Shown here piece by piece: positions 63,629 through 64,000 of a stretch of DNA of 64,000 nucleotides. The DNA is from Chloroflexota bacterium (GTDB lineage: Bacteria; Chloroflexota; UBA11872). The stretch's first letter is position 1. Each line of letters starts with the position of its first letter. The translations under genes were made by a program, and so were the position numbers. Where the stretch lies: the NCBI GenBank assembly GCA_022821905.1, contig JAJECS010000003.1, positions 62,001 through 126,000 on the forward strand. The letters run 5' to 3'. The notes under the pieces were generated by a model. The model ran no database searches and was not told where the DNA came from. It was given only the letters and a program-made list of their open reading frames with translations.

Positions 63629-64000
63629 ATGAACGACACGCCAGACAGCCAGGCGGCGGCGCGGCTTGCGGCCGCCGTGGGGCAGATTCTTCCCGTCGAT
63701 GGTGAGCGCTCGCTGACGGGAATTGCCGCCAAGCATGACCTCGACATCGCGCCCGCAGACGACGTGGAGACACTCGCCGGCCAATTGATCGTCGCGGCCG
63801 GGGAAGCTGACCGGCTCGATGACGTCGTGCAGGCCCTGGTCACCGAGAGCGTCTTATACCGGCGGGACGCGCGCGAGCCGGTCGACTCCGTCGAATACGG
63901 CGAGCTGTCCGCGGCGGCGCAGGCGCTTGGGGTTACCGTGCCGCCGTTGGCGGAGATCGACGGCGCAACCGCGGACGACGACGGCGCCGAGCGGCGCACC
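63629..64000 (+). CDS. Acidic unknown protein, 3' end outside window
   Basis: ATG 63629 follows GGAGCGAGG and opens a frame that stays open for all 124 codons to the window end. The start is MNDTPDSQAAARLAAAVGQI. The composition is Ala/Asp/Glu-rich and very acidic, with no TM segment or recognised motif. It follows ccdA by about 100 bases in the same orientation. A minus-strand frame over the same bases is judged a shadow. Function cannot be given. Confidence 0.6.
   Translation, partial: MNDTPDSQAAARLAAAVGQILPVDGERSLTGIAAKHDLDIAPADDVETLAGQLIVAAGEADRLDDVVQALVTESVLYRRDAREPVDSVEYGELSAAAQALGVTVPPLAEIDGATADDDGAERRT

Noticed and set aside
63610-63999. Minus-strand 129-codon frame at the window end
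   Set aside because: The plus-strand frame has a ribosome site and open reading to the edge; the minus frame is Ser/Ala-rich and lacks motifs.

Overview
The window is a GC-rich bacterial chromosome segment with densely packed genes, many of them joined by 4-base ATGA/GTGA/TTGA overlaps and many starting at GTG or TTG. The best lineage clue is the solute-binding lipoprotein at 24984-26912. After its lipobox it carries tandem Val/Lys/Glu repeats of a kind common in Chloroflexota (established knowledge). Together with the DUF3179 lipoprotein, Pro/Thr-rich linkers, two GH4 glycosidases and many peptidase/amidohydrolase genes, this suggests a free-living or host-associated Chloroflexota bacterium that scavenges organic matter. 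That placement is inference. No rRNA, tRNA or CRISPR array was seen.

Layout. (1) 1-5469: purine operon purF(partial)-purM-purN-purH, with glycogen synthase glgA translationally coupled to its end. (2) 5470-9707: a visibly AT-richer island holding a carboxynorspermidine-decarboxylase-like PLP enzyme, an overlapping DUF3326 protein and an unrecognised two-TM protein. (3) 9708-12517 (minus): tsaE-tsaB-rimI-tsaD, the t6A tRNA modification genes plus a GNAT acetyltransferase. (4) 12532-17639: an envelope cluster of GT4 glycosyltransferase, MraY, an APH-fold protein without its catalytic Asp, and MurF. (5) 17641-19974 (minus): cupin, folP and a pterin-binding methyltransferase-like gene. (6) 20181-38090: catabolism and uptake, with two GH4 enzymes, an amidohydrolase, an M19 dipeptidase, an aminotransferase, a complete Opp/Dpp-type ABC transporter followed by an SDR, GH4 and cupin, then a minus-strand trio of M20 peptidase and two AstE/AspA-fold proteins, one of which has lost every metal and catalytic residue. 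(7) 38115-44893: a ComEC-like metallo-beta-lactamase, proA-proB, a divergent EF-G paralogue and an M42 peptidase. (8) 44933-57250: a repeat-rich accessory zone with a PIN/antitoxin pair, two lipoproteins, a methyltransferase, a type ISP restriction-modification protein, a pentapeptide-repeat membrane protein and hicBA. (9) 57275-64000: Lhr helicase, a TlpA-like thioredoxin with CcdA, and a gene cut by the window edge.

Three dispersed palindromic repeat families recur, mainly after 45 kb. One copy supplies the C-terminus and stop codon of folP, one pair sits in frame inside the restriction-modification gene, and two long composite copies flank hicBA in direct orientation.

The best candidates for something undescribed are the PLP-decarboxylase/DUF3326/membrane-protein island, the operon pairing an intact AstE-like hydrolase with a zinc-less sister, and the restriction-modification gene coupled by GTGA overlap to a pentapeptide membrane protein.
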